47,129 bases of DNA, taken from Bacteroidota bacterium (GTDB taxonomy: Bacteria > Bacteroidota > Bacteroidia > Palsa-965). How positions within the stretch are numbered: position 1 is the first letter of the stretch; the number at the start of each line of letters is the position of its first letter. The position numbers and the translations under genes were made by a program. The DNA lies in assembly GCA_006218065.1 (NCBI GenBank), contig VBWE01000028.1, positions 1 to 47,129 on the forward strand, written 5' to 3'. The notes below the pieces were generated by a model. It was not told the DNA's origin. It ran no database searches and saw only the letters and a program-made list of their open reading frames with translations. This document shows, piece by piece, positions 32,629 to 40,322 of this stretch.

Positions 32629-33576
32629 TCAAAATTCTTTTATTCCCATACCTGCTTCCGGGTCCAGCGGAGAATCCGGGAATGGTTCGTAGGCCAGCAG
32701 GTATGGCGGAATACCCGCTTTTTCGAGAATGGGTTTCGGCAGTTTTTCTCCCCAGAGCTGATCGTACAGCGGGACTTTATCGCTTTCAAAAACACGGTCG
32801 CCGGGATTGATGATCGGGTACAGGTAACTTCCCCTGGTCCATTTTTCCTTGGTCGCGATAATCACGGAAAAACGGTCGCTGGCCATATCGCGGTGAAAAA
32901 TATAAATATCGGAATACGGAAAATAGTTGAGCAGGATCTGCCGGAAGTACAGCATATTGAACGGTTCGCTGTACAGCACCGGGTGCCCGGCAGGCGTGAG
33001 ATACAATTCGAGCGGATGCCGGTACATCACGTGGGGAACTTCCGGCTCATGGTACGCTTCCGGTTTTTTAACGTGTTCCATGAAACGGTTGTACAATTCC
33101 GTGTACAGTTCATCGAGAAAATTCGGCGGCGGTAAAGCATCCACATACGCGCAGCTGAGCTGGGGAGGATCTTTCGCTTTCCGTTTCGAGTACAGCGGGG
33201 GCCCGAGGCTGTGCAGGCGACCGAAGGCGGACCAGTCGGCATCATCTCCCCCGCGCAACTGCCGCCCGCCTTCGTACGGATAACAATACATTTTTTCGGG
33301 ATCGCTTTTGCGCAGCCAGAACAGCAGGAAACGCATTTCGGGATATTCCTGGGTCATGCGCATGGCCAGCGAATGTCCTTCGAAAATATCGCCGCGGGTA
33401 TTTTTCTCGCAAACCAGCTGGAACATCCGTTCGGTTTCATTCTCCGCCCATAAAGCCGGGTCGACGGTATCGAGTTCGGCCCACAAAGGACGCTGGAGAA
33501 TTTTTTCGCTGACCCAGCCGGCATCAGCAGAAAACAGGAGCAGCCAGGTTTTATTTTCGATCTTTTGAATGTTCAT
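32629..33576 (-). CDS. Hypothetical cytoplasmic protein
   Basis: A 315-residue protein with no signal peptide or membrane segment. It starts MNIQKIENKTWLLLFSADAGW and is rich in aromatic residues and prolines: PLELYLTPAGHPVLYSEPF, YFPYSDIYIFHRDMASDRFSVIIATKEKWTRG, PPYLLAYEPFPDSPLDPEAG. I do not recognise a domain. The regular mixture of strands and helices suggests a folded globular enzyme or binding protein. Its start is head-to-head with the secreted YD-repeat-like gene, with only about 20 bp between the start codons, so the two promoters must overlap coding sequence. Confidence 0.7.
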   Translation of the reverse strand: MNIQKIENKTWLLLFSADAGWVSEKILQRPLWAELDTVDPALWAENETERMFQLVCEKNTRGDIFEGHSLAMRMTQEYPEMRFLLFWLRKSDPEKMYCYPYEGGRQLRGGDDADWSAFGRLHSLGPPLYSKRKAKDPPQLSCAYVDALPPPNFLDELYTELYNRFMEHVKKPEAYHEPEVPHVMYRHPLELYLTPAGHPVLYSEPFNMLYFRQILLNYFPYSDIYIFHRDMASDRFSVIIATKEKWTRGSYLYPIINPGDRVFESDKVPLYDQLWGEKLPKPILEKAGIPPYLLAYEPFPDSPLDPEAGMGIKEF

Positions 33577-33598
33577 ACCTTTAAAAAAACGATTGCCG

Positions 33599-34306
33599 AT
33601 GCTTGGCTATTTAAAGCAATTTACAAAACCCGCCTGCCTTTTCCTGCTTTTGGCCTGGCCATTTTATCAACAGGCGCAGGAAGCCCCGGAATGGGACAAC
33701 AACGGGAACATAAACCTTGCGCTGAAACTTGGATATGATTCCGTTGTCGTTCATATATATTACCATGATTCGCTCTTTGAAAATAATTCTTCGCACAAAA
33801 ACGAACGGCCGAAGGATACCGTATTCTTCAACCTGCTCCCGGTAAAACGCGACACTATAAAAATTGCAGGGAATGACAAATTGAAAATCACAAGAGATCA
33901 TGCCGGCCGCATTATTTACTCGGGCGATTCAACCGCAGTCTTCGGCGGCTACACTACATATACGTATGACCAGGAAGGGCGGCTCCTGATCAAAAAACAT
34001 TGCTGGGAAAAAGGCTGCATCGCCTGGAAACATGCGTATGACGATAAAGGACGGCTGATCCTGAAAACAACCCGGACGCGACCCGATATGGTGACCGATA
34101 CTTTTTCCTGGGCATACAACCAGGCAGATCAGTTGATCGATTACCGGATGTATTATGAAAACAAACTGACCGGGCGCAGGCGTTATACTTACCGGGCCGA
34201 CGGGTTGATGCACAGTGTTATCCAGGCAGGCTGGTATTATGAAATCAGCCCTGCCAATGAAGTTTACCGGATGGAACTCAGCTATTACAAAAGGAAAAAG
34301 AAGTAG
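33599..34306 (+). CDS. Exported YD-repeat (RHS-like) small protein
   Basis: A 235-residue protein. The ATG at 33599 is preferred over 33569 because it gives a compact signal peptide (about 25 residues, CLFLLLAWPFYQQAQ) and does not overlap the divergent gene. From about residue 100 the chain shows degenerate YD-type units: YTYDQEGRLLIKKHCW, HAYDDKGRLILKTTR, WAYNQADQLIDYRMYY and YTYRADGLMHSVI, i.e. aromatic-Tyr-Asp/Asn-x-x-Gly-x-Leu. Such repeats build RHS-like beta shells, but here there are only about four and no toxin domain. Function unknown. It ends convergently 9 nt before the nucleoside transporter. Confidence 0.7.
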   Translation: MLGYLKQFTKPACLFLLLAWPFYQQAQEAPEWDNNGNINLALKLGYDSVVVHIYYHDSLFENNSSHKNERPKDTVFFNLLPVKRDTIKIAGNDKLKITRDHAGRIIYSGDSTAVFGGYTTYTYDQEGRLLIKKHCWEKGCIAWKHAYDDKGRLILKTTRTRPDMVTDTFSWAYNQADQLIDYRMYYENKLTGRRRYTYRADGLMHSVIQAGWYYEISPANEVYRMELSYYKRKKK

Positions 34307-34315
34307 CTGAAGTTT

Positions 34316-35581
34316 TTATATCAGCATCCCCGCGATCGTCGCCGAGAGATACGACGCCAGTGTGCCGCACAGGAGCGCTTTCATGCCGAGTTTCGCAAGA
34401 TCGGCCCTGCGTTCGGGCGCCAGCGCACCGATTCCGCCGATCTGCATGCCCACGCTGCTGAAGTTCGCGAAACCGCAGATGGCCACGCTCACGATCATCA
34501 ACCCTTTTTCGGTAACGACCGGGACACTGTGGTTGGTCAGGTTTTTAAACGCGAGGAATTCGTTCACCGTCAGTTTCTGCCCGAGCAGTGTCGCCACGCT
34601 GCCCACATCCTGCGAAGGAACGCCCATGGACCAGGCCATCGGGTAAAATACTTTCCCGAAAATCCAGTCGAGCGTAAGGTCGAAGCCCGGATCGAACCAG
34701 TGACCGACATGCACGAGTATCCAGTTCAGCAAAGCGATGAGCGCGATAAAACCGATGAGCATGGCGATTACGTTCATCGCGATTTTAAAACCGTCGGCAG
34801 CGCCGTGGCTGATGGCGTCGATCAGGTTGATATACGTGCTTTTTACTTCGAGCTTCACATTGCCCATTGTTTGCGACTGTTCCGTTTCCGGGAAGACGAT
34901 CTTGGAAATCACGAGCGCGCCGGGAGCAGCCATTAAACTGGCCGCAAGCAGTTTCGGCGCCAGGTCGAATCCCGCGGCAGCGCCCATGCTCACGTAAACC
35001 ACGAGAATGCCACCCGCAATGCAGGCTAAGCTTCCCGACATGGAAGCGAGCAGTTCGCTTTTCGTCATGCCGGCGAGGTACGGACGGATCATCACCTGCG
35101 CTTCCACCTGCCCGACAAAGGCGCTGGCTACGTTGCTCAACGCTTCTGCGCCGCTCACGCGCATCACGAAATTCATGGCGCGGGCAATCACGGCCACAAT
35201 GCGCTGCATGATGCCGAAATGGTAAAATATCGCCACGATCACGCAAACGAGAATGATGGTTGCCGTGATGTTGAACGCGAATACAAAGGCGCCGGGAGCC
35301 GTATAGTTCTGCGGATTTCCGTCAAAACCCATATTCGCGATTCCGCCGTAAACGAAATTAGCGCCCTCTTTCGCGAAGTGTTCGATCTTCTCCATGCCTT
35401 TGCCGAGGTACTGGAAGAATTTGGTAACGGGAGGAACCTTGAGCACCAGCACGGCAATAACGATCTGCAGGAGCACGCCGCTGATGACTAAACGGATGTT
35501 GATGGCTTTACGATTGTTCGACGCGAGGAATGCGATTCCAAAAATCAGTACGATGCCGATCAGGCCGGTGAAACGATCCAT
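34316..35581 (-). CDS. Concentrative nucleoside transporter (NupC/CNT family)
   Basis: A 421-residue inner-membrane transporter with about ten hydrophobic segments. Family motifs are GMEKIEHFAKEGANFVYGG, AFVFAFNITATIILVCVIVAIFYHFGIMQRIVAVIA, the substrate-binding GQVEAQVMIRPYLAGMTKSELLASMSGSLACIAGGILVVYV, and the C-terminal GVPSQDVGSVATLLGQKLTVNEFLAF ... ICGFANFSSVGMQIGGIGALAPERR. CNT proteins import nucleosides with H+ or Na+. The ion and nucleoside preference is not predicted. It is the third-to-last gene of a minus-strand run with the bifunctional-nuclease and etf genes, but separated by a palindrome. Confidence 0.95.
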   Translation of the reverse strand: MDRFTGLIGIVLIFGIAFLASNNRKAINIRLVISGVLLQIVIAVLVLKVPPVTKFFQYLGKGMEKIEHFAKEGANFVYGGIANMGFDGNPQNYTAPGAFVFAFNITATIILVCVIVAIFYHFGIMQRIVAVIARAMNFVMRVSGAEALSNVASAFVGQVEAQVMIRPYLAGMTKSELLASMSGSLACIAGGILVVYVSMGAAAGFDLAPKLLAASLMAAPGALVISKIVFPETEQSQTMGNVKLEVKSTYINLIDAISHGAADGFKIAMNVIAMLIGFIALIALLNWILVHVGHWFDPGFDLTLDWIFGKVFYPMAWSMGVPSQDVGSVATLLGQKLTVNEFLAFKNLTNHSVPVVTEKGLMIVSVAICGFANFSSVGMQIGGIGALAPERRADLAKLGMKALLCGTLASYLSATIAGMLI

Positions 35582-35610
35582 AAAATTGGCGTACTAAAAA
35601 AAATTTACTG

Positions 35611-35677
35611 ATTACGTCACTCTGAGCGTCTGTCCGCCGTACAACCTTGGAAGGCGGGCAGTCGAAGAGTGCGTAAT
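35611..35677. repeat. Palindrome of GTCACTCTGAGCG / TCGAAGAGTG type
   Basis: ATTACGTCACTCT (35611-35623) faces AGAGTGCGTAAT (35666-35677), with inner TGTCCGCC facing GGCGGGCA. It lies between the DUF151 gene and the nucleoside transporter on the minus strand. From memory, CACTCTGAGC...TCGAAGAGTG-like palindromes recur at Bacteroidota gene junctions. Confidence 0.7.
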
Positions 35678-35679
35678 AC

Positions 35680-36294
35680 TTATGCCGACTTCCGCTTGTT
35701 CAGTTCGTCGCGGATACGCGATGCTTTTTCGTAGTCCTCGTCGTCAAGCGCATTTTTGAGCATGTCTTCGAGTTCTTTCACCGACTTGCGGCCGATATCC
35801 GCCAGGGATGATCCTGCAGCGGTTTTCACATCGGCAAGATCGCTTTCTTCTTCTTTTTCTTCACCTTCGATCGCTTTATCTTCATCATCCAGCACAATTC
35901 CTGCAGAAGAAAGAATGAACTCGTACGTATATATCGGGCAGTCGAACCGGACGGCAAGAGCAATCGCATCCGAAGTACGCGCATCGATTTCCACTTCTTT
36001 TTCATCGCCGTTGCAGATCAGCTTGGCGAAGAAAATACCTTCCACCAGGTTGTAAATGATCACTTCGTTGATGGTGATTGCGAATGCTTCGGCAAAATTC
36101 TTGAACAGGTCGTGGGTCAGCGGGCGGCTCGGCGTCATCTTTTCGAGTTCGATGGCGATAGCCTGCGCTTCAAAACCGCCGATAATGATCGGGAGGCGGC
36201 GTTTGCCTTTCGATTCGCCCAAAACAAGAGCATAAGCGCCTGTTTGTGTCTGGCTGTAGGAAAGACCGACGATCTCGAGTTTAATTTTTTTCAT
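35680..36294 (-). CDS. Bifunctional nuclease family (DUF151) protein with UVR motif
   Basis: A 204-residue cytoplasmic protein. Residues about 1-140 are the bifunctional nuclease (BFN/DUF151) domain: KLEIVGLSYSQTQTGAYALVLGE, RLPIIIGGFEAQAIAIELE, LTHDLFKNFAEAF and the characteristic DARTSDAIALAVRFDCPIY. An acidic linker (EGEEKEEESD) leads to a C-terminal UVR (UvrB/UvrC-type) motif (LEDMLKNALDDEDYEKASRIRDELNKRK). This domain pairing is common in Bacteroidota. The nuclease activity was described for plant/archaeal relatives and is not certain here. It is in the same orientation as etfA upstream (52-bp gap). Confidence 0.93.
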   Translation of the reverse strand: MKKIKLEIVGLSYSQTQTGAYALVLGESKGKRRLPIIIGGFEAQAIAIELEKMTPSRPLTHDLFKNFAEAFAITINEVIIYNLVEGIFFAKLICNGDEKEVEIDARTSDAIALAVRFDCPIYTYEFILSSAGIVLDDEDKAIEGEEKEEESDLADVKTAAGSSLADIGRKSVKELEDMLKNALDDEDYEKASRIRDELNKRKSA

Positions 36295-36346
36295 TACACT
36301 TATTCCGGGAGAGGCGTGCTGTTTCGAAGATACGAATTTATGCGGC

Positions 36347-37327
36347 TCAGTTTTGAGCGGCCTTGAACTTTTTCATGGCCTCGGTCAGCGCAGGCAGTAT
36401 TTCAAACGCATTGCCGATTACCCCGTAATCCGCCGCCTTGAAAAAAGGCGCTTCGGGATCGCTGTTGATCACGACGATGGTTTTGCTTCCGTTAACACCC
36501 GCAAGATGCTGGATCGCACCGGAAATACCGATGGCAATATACAGGTTGGGACGGATCGTGATGCCGGTTTGTCCTACGTGTTCGTGGTGCGGGCGCCAGC
36601 CCATGTCGGCAATCGGGCGCGAACAGGCCGTTGCAGCGCCGAGTACTTTGGCGAGTTCTTCCACTATGCCCCAGTTTTCCGGTCCTTTCATGCCGCGGCC
36701 TGCAGAAACGACGAGTTCCGCCTCGGGCAGGTTGAGCGTGGACGAAGCCTGCCGGGTTTCTTTCACCGTAATTTTCGGCGTAACGGCATCGAGGTTCACG
36801 GCAAAGTCCGCCACTTCGCAGGTTCCTTCACCGAGCTGAACCGGGAAGGAATTCGGAAGCAGCGTAATGATTTTCTTTTCGGAATGCATCGCGTAAACCG
36901 CGGTCGCTTTCCCGGAAAACGCATTTTTGCGCACGGAAAAGTTTCCGCCGTCGATCGCCGGGTAGTCCACGGCGCCTGCTACGATGCCTGCTTTCAGGCG
37001 CACGGCAAGACGTGGTGCGACGGCTTTGCTTACCACGTCGTGCGAAAAAACGATCACGGTCGCATTTTCGGCGAGAGCCGCCTGTTCAACAGCTGCGGCA
37101 AGCGCCTGCCCGTCGGCTGAACTGATTTTATCGTGGCTGATCACCAGCGTTTTTTTCGCGCCGGCGCGGCCGAGATCCTGCAGGATGGCCTGGTCGTGTT
37201 TGCCGCTAACCACTGCCGTAACGGTTGTGCCGAGCTTTCCTGCAATATGGTTGCCGTAGTTCACCGCTTCGAGCGATGCTTTACGGATTTTGCCTTTGGA
37301 AACTTCTGTATATACGAGGACTGACAT
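36347..37327 (-). CDS. etfA: Electron transfer flavoprotein, alpha subunit
   Basis: A 326-residue subunit that binds FAD and accepts electrons from acyl-CoA dehydrogenases. The N-terminal domain begins VLVYTEVSKGKIRKASLEAVNYG. The FAD-binding C-terminal domain is intact: LVVSAGRGMKGPENWGIVEELAKVLGAA, SRPIADMGWRPHHEHVGQTG, LYIAIGISGAIQHLAGVNGSKTIVVINSDPEAPFFKAADYGVIGN. It follows etfB on the same strand (25-bp gap), forming the usual etfBA operon, which supports beta-oxidation and complements the paa-type genes elsewhere in the window. Confidence 0.97.
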   Translation of the reverse strand: MSVLVYTEVSKGKIRKASLEAVNYGNHIAGKLGTTVTAVVSGKHDQAILQDLGRAGAKKTLVISHDKISSADGQALAAAVEQAALAENATVIVFSHDVVSKAVAPRLAVRLKAGIVAGAVDYPAIDGGNFSVRKNAFSGKATAVYAMHSEKKIITLLPNSFPVQLGEGTCEVADFAVNLDAVTPKITVKETRQASSTLNLPEAELVVSAGRGMKGPENWGIVEELAKVLGAATACSRPIADMGWRPHHEHVGQTGITIRPNLYIAIGISGAIQHLAGVNGSKTIVVINSDPEAPFFKAADYGVIGNAFEILPALTEAMKKFKAAQN

Positions 37328-37352
37328 ATTCGGGAGATTTTTTTGTGGCTGA

Positions 37353-38093
37353 TCAGATGACTTTGGCTTCGCTGTGCAGGAGTTCGACGAGTTGCTGCAT
37401 GTTGGCAGCGTCGATCATTTTGCAGGCTTTGCGTCCTTCGGCAGGCTGGTACGATTCGGCTGAAGTGAGTTTGGATGCGTTGCTTACGGGAACAACGGCA
37501 AGCGGTTTGGTCCGCGCCGCCATAATGCCGCGCATATTCGGGATACGCGCTTCGGCCATGCCTTTCTGTGCGCTGATGACGAGCGGCAGCGGGCATTCCA
37601 CCACCTGCGTTCCGCCGTCGATATCCTGTTCGACGGTTGCGGTATTGTTTGCCACATCCAGTTTGGTTGCCAGCGAAACAAAAGGCCAGCCGAGCATTTC
37701 GGCCAGCATGCCGCCCACCAGCGAACCGTTGTAGCTGATCGTTTCTTTTCCGACGAGCACGAGATCGTATGCTTTGTCTTTGGCATACGCGGCTACCTGT
37801 TCGGCCACGAAATAGGCGTCGCCGGGTTCCGCATCGATACGTACTGCGTCATCGGCGCCGATGGCCAGCGCCTTGCGGATAGTCGCTTCGCTGTCGGCCG
37901 CGCCGGCATGGATCACCGTTACGCTTCCGCCCTGCGCTTCCCTGAGCTCGAGCGCGCGCACCAGCGCATACCATTCATCATACGGGTTGATGATGAACTG
38001 GACGCCTTGCTTGTTAAACTCTTTGTTATCGCTGGTAAAAGCAATTTTGGTCGTGGTGTCGGGCACGTTACTGATGCAGACGAGTATTTTCAT
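37353..38093 (-). CDS. etfB: Electron transfer flavoprotein, beta subunit
   Basis: A 246-residue partner of EtfA. The start Met at 38093 gives the family N-terminus MKILVCISNVPDTTTKIAF; the frame is open further upstream, but those residues overlap the promoter. Other motifs: INPYDEWYALVRALELRE, VTVIHAGAADSEATIRKALAIGADDAVRI, YDLVLVGKETISYNGSLVGGMLAEMLGWP and the ETF-beta signature VECPLPLVISAQKGMAEARIP. It forms a heterodimer with EtfA and binds AMP structurally. It has its own excellent promoter. Confidence 0.97.
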   Translation of the reverse strand: MKILVCISNVPDTTTKIAFTSDNKEFNKQGVQFIINPYDEWYALVRALELREAQGGSVTVIHAGAADSEATIRKALAIGADDAVRIDAEPGDAYFVAEQVAAYAKDKAYDLVLVGKETISYNGSLVGGMLAEMLGWPFVSLATKLDVANNTATVEQDIDGGTQVVECPLPLVISAQKGMAEARIPNMRGIMAARTKPLAVVPVSNASKLTSAESYQPAEGRKACKMIDAANMQQLVELLHSEAKVI

Positions 38094-38132
38094 GATGAAA
38101 GGTGTAGCGAATTTTATTTTTTTAACGAAGCG

Positions 38133-38162
38133 CAAATTTAGGAAAAAAGACCTTGCGGCAAA
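38133..38162 (-). promoter_or_regulatory. Consensus promoter of etfBA
   Basis: On the minus strand, TTTG (38162-38159), an 18-nt spacer and TAAATTTG (38140-38133) match both consensus boxes exactly. Transcription should start about 33 nt before the etfB start codon. This placement also rules out the upstream in-frame start positions for etfB. Confidence 0.85.
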
Positions 38163-38329
38163 ACGGTGAAATCTTGTATTTTCGGGCTGTAATTCGTTCC
38201 GTTTGGCATCCTTGCTCGTGCGCAGACCTTCCCCGTGATCGCAGGCAGCAAAATAAGGTTCCGGCAGAACACTATCCGGATGAACAACCACTTAGTGATT
38301 TAGCTGCTTATCATCATGACTATTCTATC

Positions 38330-39100
38330 ATGGCAGAACTACCCAGGGCGGAAGAATATCGTCACCTGATTGAAGAAAATTTTTCAGGGAAAACGATCGC
38401 CATCGTGCAGGTGGACGAGGTCGTGCTTCTGCGTGAAAACTCGAGGGAAAAACTGCGCAGCATGCTTATCGGGAAAAAAATGGGGCCGGTTTTTCGTTAC
38501 GGGAAAATGCTTTTTGCTTCGCTGGGAAAAAACAAAGGGTTCATTCTTTTTCATTTCGGCCCGGAAGGTTTCCCGGTGGTGGGCGGCGACGGCACGCTGA
38601 GCCCGAAATGCGTATTCAGCATGGGTTTCACCGACGGATCCTTTCTCTGGGTAATCAACGAAAGACGCATCGGGGAAATCGGCTGGGTGAAGGACAAGGA
38701 AGATTTTATCCGCCGCAGAAAATACGGTCCCGATGCGCTGGTGATCACCGAAAAACAATTCCTGAACAACATCAGGCGGCGACGTTCCTGCATCAAAGCG
38801 CTGCTGAATAACCAGAACATCGTTGCGGGCATCGGGAATGCCTATGCGGATGAAATTCTTTTTCGTTCCGGGCTTCATCCGCAGCTTCCGATGAACATGA
38901 TTTCTACCGAATCGCTCCGGAAAGTATATAAAAATATCCGCGAAGTCATGTCCGAAGCGCTTACGCCGGAAGGTTCCGCCGGCCATTTTTTTGTACGCAA
39001 CCGCAAAGCGGGAATCCCCTGCCCTGCCTGCCATACGCCACTCACGCAAAAATATGTACAGAGCAGGTCCAGTTATTTCTGCCCGAATTGCCAGCCGTGA
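38330..39100 (+). CDS. Fpg/Nei-family DNA glycosylase, divergent N-terminus
   Basis: A 256-residue protein of the formamidopyrimidine-DNA glycosylase fold. The helix-two-turn-helix domain is intact (IVAGIGNAYADEILFRSGLHP), as is the C-terminal zinc finger (CPACHTPLTQKYVQSRSSYFCPNC). The DNA-binding Arg pair is in NERRIGEIGW, and the catalytic-type Lys is probably in FRYGKMLFASL. The start at 38330 gives MAELPRAEEYR, whereas the family almost always begins MPELPEVE: the N-terminal Pro nucleophile is Ala and Glu6 is Arg. The HLGMSG loop is HFGPEG. It may be an altered-specificity or reduced-activity glycosylase. The upstream frame to 38153 does not supply a better N-terminus. Confidence 0.85.
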   Translation: MAELPRAEEYRHLIEENFSGKTIAIVQVDEVVLLRENSREKLRSMLIGKKMGPVFRYGKMLFASLGKNKGFILFHFGPEGFPVVGGDGTLSPKCVFSMGFTDGSFLWVINERRIGEIGWVKDKEDFIRRRKYGPDALVITEKQFLNNIRRRRSCIKALLNNQNIVAGIGNAYADEILFRSGLHPQLPMNMISTESLRKVYKNIREVMSEALTPEGSAGHFFVRNRKAGIPCPACHTPLTQKYVQSRSSYFCPNCQP

Positions 39101-39111
39101 AAAACAGGCTA

Positions 39112-39335
39112 TTTAAAACTCCTCCGCGTACCTGTTACAAAACTCAGAACTGTGGAGGTCGGAATAGTGTTTACTAAGCGGCAGTTGGCAGTCAACGTAG
39201 TGCGCTTCGCATGTCGCCTGGATTTTCCAGGAACATTGCTGTAATACAAATCCTGCTCCTGCCTCCTGCCGCTGGATCTACTCCGACGTATAGCAACAGT
39301 TTTCCTGTAAAACGGCTCACCGGAGGAGTTTTAAA
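39112..39335. repeat. Palindromic intergenic element, copy C
   Basis: A 224-bp element. The ends TTTAAAACTCCTCCG (39112-39126) and CGGAGGAGTTTTAAA (39321-39335) are a perfect 15-bp inverted repeat. Inner features shared with copies A and B include GGCAGTCAAC, the hairpin CCTGGATTTTCCAGG, CATTGCTGTAATACAAA, CTGCCTCCTGCCGC and GGATCTACTCCGAC. Its right part is almost identical to the reverse complement of copy A's left part, including GCAACAGTTTTCCTGTAAAA. It ends 6 nt before the pdhB start codon. Confidence 0.88.
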
Positions 39336-39341
39336 CAAGAA

Positions 39342-40271
39342 ATGCGCCGCGACCCGAACGTTTTTCTTATCGGCGAAGAAGTTGCCGAATATAACGGCGC
39401 TTATAAAGTAAGCCAGGGCATGCTCGACGAATTCGGTCCGAAACGTGTCATCGATACACCCATCGCCGAACTTGGTTTTGCCGGGATAGCTACCGGTGCG
39501 GCGATGAACGGGCTCCGCCCGGTTGTCGAATTCATGACGTTCAATTTCTCGCTCGTGGCCATCGACCAGGTGATCAACTCGGCTGCAAAAATGCTCAGCA
39601 TGTCGGGCGGACAATTCCAGATGCCCATGGTGTTCCGTGGTCCAACCGGGAATGCCGGCCAGCTCGGCGCACAGCATTCGCAGGCTTTCGAAAACTGGTA
39701 TGCGAACTGTCCCGGCCTTAAAGTGGTTGTTCCCGCCAATCCATATGATGCCAAAGGACTGCTCAAATCGTCCATCCGCGATAACGATCCCGTAATCTTC
39801 ATGGAAAGCGAACTCATGTACGGCGACAAAGGCGAAGTGCCCGAAGGCGAGTACCTGCTCCCGATCGGCGTGGCCGAAGTGAAGCGCGAAGGCAAAGACG
39901 TTACGATCGTTTCCTTCGGAAAAATCCTCAAAGTAGCGCAGGCCGCTGCCATCGAACTGGAAAAAGAAGGCATCAGCGCCGAGATCATCGACCTGCGCAC
40001 CGTTCGCCCGATCGATTACGCAACCGTTATCGCTTCGGTGAAAAAAACAAACCGCCTGGTTATCGTCGAAGAAGCCTGGCCGCTCGCGTCCATTTCTTCG
40101 GAGATCACCTACATGGTACAGAAACACGCGTTTGATTACCTCGATGCGCCGGTTCGCCGTATCGTTTCCGCCGATGTTCCGTTGCCCTACGCGCCCACGC
40201 TCATCCAGGCCGCTCTGCCGAACGTGGAAAAAACAGTCCGCGCAATAAAAGATGTGCTTTACGTAAGCTGA
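39342..40271 (+). CDS. pdhB: Pyruvate dehydrogenase E1 component, beta subunit (N-terminally short)
   Basis: The beta subunit of the pyruvate dehydrogenase E1, which works with the alpha subunit and thiamine diphosphate. Conserved blocks: MRRDPNVFLIGEEVAEYNGAYKVSQGM, IDTPIAELGFAGIATGAAMNGLRPVVEFMTFNFSLVAIDQVINSAAK, FRGPTGNAGQLGAQHSQAFENWYA, and the C-terminal SADVPLPYAPTLIQAALPN. It is 309 residues long. The family usually starts about 17 residues earlier (MREIQFREAL...), and those codons are absent: palindromic element C ends just before MRRD. The reading frame is open into the element but no start codon exists there. So the present gene is either truncated and possibly inactive, expressed from the internal Met, or joined wrongly in assembly. 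A terminator follows. Confidence 0.9.
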   Translation: MRRDPNVFLIGEEVAEYNGAYKVSQGMLDEFGPKRVIDTPIAELGFAGIATGAAMNGLRPVVEFMTFNFSLVAIDQVINSAAKMLSMSGGQFQMPMVFRGPTGNAGQLGAQHSQAFENWYANCPGLKVVVPANPYDAKGLLKSSIRDNDPVIFMESELMYGDKGEVPEGEYLLPIGVAEVKREGKDVTIVSFGKILKVAQAAAIELEKEGISAEIIDLRTVRPIDYATVIASVKKTNRLVIVEEAWPLASISSEITYMVQKHAFDYLDAPVRRIVSADVPLPYAPTLIQAALPNVEKTVRAIKDVLYVS

Positions 40272-40290
40272 TAAAATAACCACATAAAAA

Positions 40291-40322
40291 AGCCGCTGCA
40301 TATAAACCGCAGCGGCTTTTTT
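40291..40322. terminator. Intrinsic terminator after pdhB
   Basis: Stem AGCCGCTGC / GCAGCGGCT (40291-40299, 40309-40317), preceded by A6 and followed by a T run, so it could also work on the minus strand. Confidence 0.92.
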
